Translations under genes and position numbers: made by a program
In this document: piece by piece, positions 60,401 through 64,000 of the stretch
Layout of the letters: every line of letters starts with the position of its first letter
How positions within the stretch are numbered: position 1 is the first letter of the stretch
The notes under the pieces: model-generated
What the model was told of the DNA's origin: nothing
The model's input: the letters and a program-made list of their open reading frames with translations, nothing else
The model's database searches: none
Source: Bolinopsis microptera
Taxonomy: Eukaryota > Ctenophora > Tentaculata > Lobata > Bolinopsidae
Direction of reading: 5' to 3'
Assembly (NCBI RefSeq): GCF_026151205.1
Contig: NC_087079.1
Location: 5,041,230-5,105,229, forward strand
Length of the DNA stretch: 64,000 nucleotides

Positions 60401-62225
60401 GAGTTTGAGGATGAGTGCCTACCTTGTGCTGCTGGAACGTTCTCTGATAAACCAGGTACTTTTTATTAGGTGTAGTTTTGATTAGCAAACTGGGCTGTAG
60501 CCGAGTGTAGTAAGAAAAACTTGGTTCTTGTGTTTATATAATTCTTAGTCCTGACTATCATACCGGTCTTTAGTTAATTTCCATGGTTCATCCTAGTTAA
60601 CAAGACTCTTACTGCAATTCTACTGAATTACTTTGTTATAAATCTGGACAAAACAATAACTTACATGCACACCATTCCCCAGGTTCCACAACCTGTTCCC
60701 TCTGTATCCCCGGTCATTACAGTAACCAGGGAGCTGTGCAGTGTGTCCAGTGTTCAGTTGGCCAGTACCAGGATAAGAGTGGCCAGAGTTACTGTGAGGC
60801 ATGTGCAGCTGGTTACTATGGAGCTGCTACTGCTGCCAGTAGTTGTATTAAGTGTCACGCTGGCTTCTTTAATAATCAGGAGGTGCGTCTTGTTTAATTA
60901 TTTAACCAAGGTGATGATGCGTGAAGAGGGTTTAAAGTTTGGTTTCTGATGAGATGAATGTGAAATTACAGAAGGTTCAATACTTTTGTAGCTAACCCCT
61001 TGAATCTTGATAGCGAGCACTTTACTCCTCTATCACAGGGCCAGGTGTCGTGTGAGCAGTGTCCCGCTGGAACTATTTCAGAGATCCAGGGTCAGCTCTC
61101 CTGCCAGGTGGGATGAGGATTGTTACATTTTCTTGAAAAGAATGTATTGTTAGAGAAAAAAGGCACAGTACTTTGTGAAAAACTGTTTTTATTATTTTAT
61201 AACCTATTTTTTAATAGTTTATAAAATAGCACATTAAAAATAGTAAATTAAACTTACCTTAAAAAGTAAACCATTATTTATAAGCACAAATGAACATCAC
61301 GTTAACTCCAGGAATGTGATGCAGGAAGCTACTCCATAACCACGTCCCACTGTGAAGACTGCCCTGTGGGTCACTTCTCCGACGATAAAGCAGCCTCGTG
61401 TGACCCCTGCTTCCCTGGTTCCTACACCCCCTACACAGGGTCCGCTATGTGCAGACCCGCCCCAGCTGGTCACTACGTGGACTCACAGGGAGCTTCTGAA
61501 GCTGTGGTGTGCACTGCTGGAGGGTACTGCCCTGAGGGGTCTGTAGCTCCGACAGACTGCCCTGCTGGTCATTACTGTGAGGAGGGTGTGGCTGTTCCGG
61601 CACCTTGTCCTGCTGGTACTTACAGTGACCTGGTGGCACTGGTGGAGATGGAGCAGTGTATTCAGTGTCTGGCTGGAAAATACTGTGAACAAAGTGAGTA
61701 GACCTGAACTTTCAGCTTCAGTATTATTTAGATTTCATCCATAACACTTGCAAGAAATACACTCAACCGTAAAATTGTTGGCATTGTTTTCAAAGTTTAA
61801 ACAAACAGACCAGTTTCCTGCTATCTCAATGACATCCTATTTAATATATCAGGTGGATCAAGTGAGCCTACTGGAGACTGCAGTGCTGGTTATTATTGTC
61901 CCTCTGGTAGTTCTTCTTCAGAGCAGGTTAGTAACTACCTACCATTACCAAAGGAATCCATCCAATCATTGAGCAATGCTACTTTAAGCACCAAAAGGGG
62001 CTCATTAAATTACAACCATATAAATTCTAAAACGATTGAGTAACATATTTTAAAACCTCTAGTTAGCCCTTTACTAAAAGAAGCTCTTCCTTACAGGAAT
62101 TGAGTCCAGCTGGACACTACTGTCCTTCTGGAGCTGCTACACCCACACCGTGTCCTAAGAACACATACGGTGATATAACAGGGCTTCAGTCTTATGATCA
62201 GTGTGCACCGTGTCCCCAAGGACAG
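54379..62225 (+). CDS. Secreted GCC2/GCC3 (ephrin-receptor-like) cysteine-repeat protein, 3' end beyond window
   Basis: Exons: 54379-54420, 56402-56468, 58164-58441, 58734-58944, 59173-59304, 59469-59570, 60273-60455, 60683-60882, 61039-61107, 61312-61693, 61853-61926 and 62097-62225. All phases match, giving 623 residues so far. It starts MMRAVAVCFLLFIQ, a short signal peptide. After a 22-residue linker come tandem modules of the GCC2/GCC3 type: CxxCPAGxYS, then GxxxCxxCPxGxxS, many times (for example CPAGTFSPD, CPAGSYSPVEG, CPAGHYCEEG, CPSGAATPTPCPKNTYGD). Late modules carry the C-A-G-x-Y-C-P-x-G variant. Such repeats form extracellular disulfide-rich rods, as in Eph receptors and SCUBE proteins. 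No EGF, CUB or membrane segment is seen within the window. The last exon ends on a GTAATT donor, so the gene continues right. Partner and function are unknown. Confidence 0.85.
54576..55857. mobile_element. Intronic repeat unit with TIR-like ends built on GCCTCACAGAATGGCCA
   Basis: The left end reads GTACGGGTATTTGCCTCACA then GAATGGCC; the right end is its near-complement, ending TACCCGTAC. Inside, the motif GCCTCACAGAATGGCC or its complement occurs about ten times in both orientations. A segment of about 190 bp is duplicated in tandem (about 55268-55455 and 55456-55640). No transposase frame and no clear target duplication were found. I read it as a non-autonomous element or satellite-like insertion. 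Confidence 0.55.
56213..56390. repeat. 12-13-bp minisatellite before an acceptor
   Basis: About 12 copies of GATGTTGAATACT with variants (GATGTTGAGTACA). It ends about 10 bp before the acceptor of exon 56402, leaving almost no conventional polypyrimidine tract. Confidence 0.85.
56789..57577 (-). CDS. Glycine-rich secreted protein, single exon, nested antisense
   Basis: 262 codons from the ATG at 57577 (context GTCATGGCAGTT) to TGA at 56789. An upstream in-frame ATG (57685) exists, but the 57577 start puts the signal peptide first: MAVMRSLQILILSLAVLHAI, then PVDKIDGKPDEL. The mature chain has a poly-Gly run (about 20 Gly), NPGWNQGYG repeats, a GGYPGIQ repeat and Trp/Tyr/Pro-rich blocks. In the middle is a non-repetitive segment (STFTFELVLVKDDGDDEDYS, then VVQYYSGKQIVVVKS). 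The tail is again Gly-rich (GGYGGGG). No cysteine is seen in the mature chain. The composition suggests a structural extracellular or matrix/adhesive protein. AATAAA lies downstream at about 56659-56664 (minus strand). It sits in the intron 56469-58163 of the + strand gene. Confidence 0.75.
   Translation of the reverse strand: MAVMRSLQILILSLAVLHAIPVDKIDGKPDELNSGQGGGGGGGGGGGGGGGGGGGGVGGGNPGWNQGYGVGQPGVGGGNPGWNQGYGGGQPGIGGPGPVWPGQGGYPGVQGGYPGIQGGYPGIPQGPVWPGGQGGVSNVLGVLPAPPQNQLNYPGSTFTFELVLVKDDGDDEDYSKDPVVQYYSGKQIVVVKSQGGYQGSGGYSGYNPGGNGGWPSANSGWNPNGGGPGGYGGGGGPGGYGGGGVANPGPNPKPRYGKAPQG
57578..58163. other. Shared upstream region of the antisense gene and intron
   Basis: Holds the 5' flank of the minus-strand glycine-rich gene and the acceptor side of exon 58164. 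A TATAG-GCGGTACTGG acceptor-like site at 58047 would lead to a stop after 11 codons (GGTGSRPTILN), a possible minor terminal exon, weakly supported. Confidence 0.4.
58481..58659. repeat. 22-bp tandem array with TGACGTCA at each junction
   Basis: Eight copies of TCACGATTAGTGCCCTGTGACG, head to tail. Each junction forms the CREB/ATF palindrome TGACGTCA; one copy has TTACGTCA. The array lies in the 292-bp intron between exons 58441 and 58734, filling most of it. Confidence 0.93.
59571..60272. other. Intron of the cysteine-repeat gene
   Basis: AT-rich, with a short repeat TACAATCTATACATCG (59720-59765). No coding signal on either strand that stands apart from the surrounding gene. Confidence 0.5.
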
Positions 62226-62789
62226 GTAATTTGTTTTTTGATTTACTCACCCTTTAGATTTTATATTTTTATCCAAGTATCGGAAGCCATTTTTAGAAGT
62301 ACAAACGAATGTTTGTATTTTTTACAAGTTTTACAATCATATTGTCTATAAGGCAGCATCTCCTCTACTGAGAACAGCACTAAAATCAGTGCACTTTAAA
62401 CATTTGAAGAGAAATGAAAATGAGGTAGCGATGTAGCACAGCAATTCAGATATGAACATTGATCGCATGGATTACAATTTATTATAAATTGTTTGGCTCG
62501 TGGACGATTCTTTCATTCTCAGCATACAACAAAAAAAATTAAATAGCATAATCAGATTCTGGATCCCCTAAACGCATCCAAATAATTAAAACCAGCTGTT
62601 TTATATCCGCAAGAAAATTTAAAAAAGCCTTGTAAAGTATCCTAATAGTTCGGCACAGAAGTTCACCGTATATGGGACATTGTGGGACTCAATCGGACTC
62701 AACGTGATAATGATATATTGACAATACGTTTTTTCTGTAGTTCAAAATACCATGTTTTGATCCCAACCTGATCAATGACAGTCTGTTCA
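62226..62789. other. Convergent interval between two genes
   Basis: Begins with the donor of exon 62225. Reading through would give 40 hydrophobic residues before a stop (62349), unlike the cysteine modules. The remainder is the 3' flank of the minus-strand gene. No polyadenylation site was assigned with confidence. Confidence 0.45.
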
Positions 62790-64000
62790 TCAAGTCGAAG
62801 TATTTGTCTCCAATTCGGTAGTGCACTCAGAGACTCCATCCAATCTCGAGACCACGGTTGTTTCACTTTCTCCTACTTTCCCAAGATCTTCAATTGCCGT
62901 CTTTTTCTGATGCCTTCTTTTCCTCAATAACATCAGTATCACCAGTAGCATCACCGCAATTGTTGTGCTGACAATACCCACTGTTAGGAACAAATGGCAC
63001 AAATCCTCTTTTCTGTTTTCTTTGTTTCTGACTCGACCTGGCTTCGTTAAGATTATCCGTGTACATGGTTGAGGTTTTGCGTCTTCGGAACAACCTACAG
63101 TTTGCATTGATGTGTAATTACGGTTTTTCACTCCGTAACCCTGGTCGCACTGTATCTCTACTTGGTATCCTGGAAGAATAAAGGGGACATTTTCTTTGTT
63201 TCTTATAACTCCGTGTGGGGTAGAGAACTGGGACAGAGAACAGGATAATTGTAATTCTTGCTGGTAGAAAGAGGGCTCTCTAAATGAAACTGCATGAAGT
63301 GATTTGGTTAACTTGGCCCAGCCTGTTCCAGTGAAAAGTATGTTTAAACTCTTCTCATCTCCAATTGTCGAATAGATCGAGTACTGGTTCAGGTCGTTCA
63401 GGATTGGTCTTGAAGTTTCATTTGTCACGAAAATCAACTGCCGATCCTCTTTTTCGTGTAAAATTATTCGACAAGTCGATAATATTGCCGTGTTCATTCC
63501 GTTCTTAGCAACAAGGACATCTAACACAGTTCCAGTTCATCAGCTGGAGAGATTTGATAAAGATCGACTCCCTCCAATTTAAAGCCTTTCAGAAACCATT
63601 TGCTTCCTTCCTCGCATGGTCTCCATATCAAACTGTAGCTGACATCTTCTGTTTCTAAGGATTTGCCTTTCGCCAGACAAGTTGTCGGTACCATTGCTTT
63701 TTCAATCAGAAACCCTACCCCAGAAAGGCTGAGAAATACTATATCATGTATACTAGCTCCTGCAAATGTTTTCTTTGAAAGTTCCATGCACTGCATTTCA
63801 AGTGTGACGGAAAAGCCTTTCTCAACTTCACGGTTGCTCAAGATGCTATCTCTTTTGAATAAGGAGCAAGTACTGCTCAAAATGTCGAAGGAGAGACTAT
63901 GGCATTTGAAGTTATATTTGCAATACAACCAGCATTGAAGTGCTCCTGTTGTAATGAACGTATTTAAATGACCTTCATCGGGGTCTTTCTCGACATCAGT
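62790..64000 (-). CDS. PAN/Apple- and CCP-like single-pass membrane protein, 3' part, frame broken
   Basis: On the minus strand an open frame runs from the window edge (64000) to TAG at 63521. It has a PAN/Apple-like segment: GALQCWLYCKYNFKCHSLSF, DILSSTCSLFKRDS. Then comes a non-repetitive ectodomain stretch (SYSLIWRPCEEGSKWFLKGF). A second frame, displaced by one base, continues from about 63527 to TGA 62790. It holds a CCP/sushi-like region (LSCSLSQFSTPHGVIRNKEN, EIQCDQGYGVKN, CSEDAKPQPCTR), a membrane span (LFLTVGIVSTTIAVMLLVIL) with a RKRRHQKK stop-transfer, and a 40-residue tail. No GT..AG intron fits at the joint, so a single-base deletion, sequence error or pseudogene is indicated. 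The 5' exons lie beyond the window. Confidence 0.65.
63519..63530 (-). other. Frame break in the PAN/CCP membrane protein gene
   Basis: The upstream frame ends ...ELELC-stop (TAG, 63521-63523). The downstream frame (LDVLVAKNGMN...) needs one extra base just before it, and is itself closed upstream by a TGA at about 63537. The two halves are clearly coding on either side. The sequence here, GAACTGGAACTGTGTTAG, contains a short GAACTG duplication, a plausible slippage site. Confidence 0.65.

Noticed and set aside
62226-62351. Read-through extension of the last cysteine-repeat exon
   Set aside because: The sequence changes from cysteine modules to hydrophobic residues exactly at a GTAATT donor, so it is intron.

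Overview
This is animal nuclear DNA: AT-rich, intron-bearing, full of microsatellites and transposon remains. It has no operons or bacterial signals. Introns run from 43 nt to about 13 kb with GT..AG borders. The genes (a MyTH4-RhoGAP protein, a secreted protein of ephrin-receptor-like cysteine repeats, a PAN/CCP-like membrane protein) and the transposons (Penelope-like, hAT) point to an invertebrate metazoan. I cannot name the phylum.

Layout. Positions 2.67-50.76 kb on the + strand hold most of one large gene, an ARHGAP39/Vilse-like Rho GTPase-activating protein. I rebuilt it by hand from splice sites and codon phase. The 5' part is a long disordered region, with a coiled-coil/Pro-Lys first exon at 4.0 kb and a tyrosine-motif exon at 21.2 kb. 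A MyTH4 domain lies at 30.5-32.4 kb and a complete RhoGAP domain at 49.4-50.8 kb. WW domains expected for this family were not found here and may lie left of the window. A second first exon at 45.5 kb, joined to an exon at 48.5 kb, would give a short RhoGAP-only isoform of about 446 residues. The introns carry a 5'-truncated Penelope-like element with 282-bp inverted ends, a 1.29-kb hAT relic, a 2.1-kb foldback element, a tRNA-like palindrome, a (GA)n tract of about 450 bp and several minisatellites, many containing CACGTG.

Positions 51-54 kb are intergenic, with a 199-bp satellite. From 54.38 kb to beyond the right-hand repeats (last exon seen ends at 62225, and the gene continues) runs a secreted protein gene on the + strand. 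It has a signal peptide and then many GCC2/GCC3 cysteine modules. Two genes lie antisense within or against it: a single-exon glycine-rich secreted protein (56.8-57.6 kb) and the 3' part of a PAN + CCP-like + transmembrane protein (62.8-64.0 kb, running off the window), whose reading frame is broken once.

Exon models come from reading frame, splice motifs and family resemblance only. The core domains are secure. The low-complexity exons, first exons and the 15.08-kb exon are less so.
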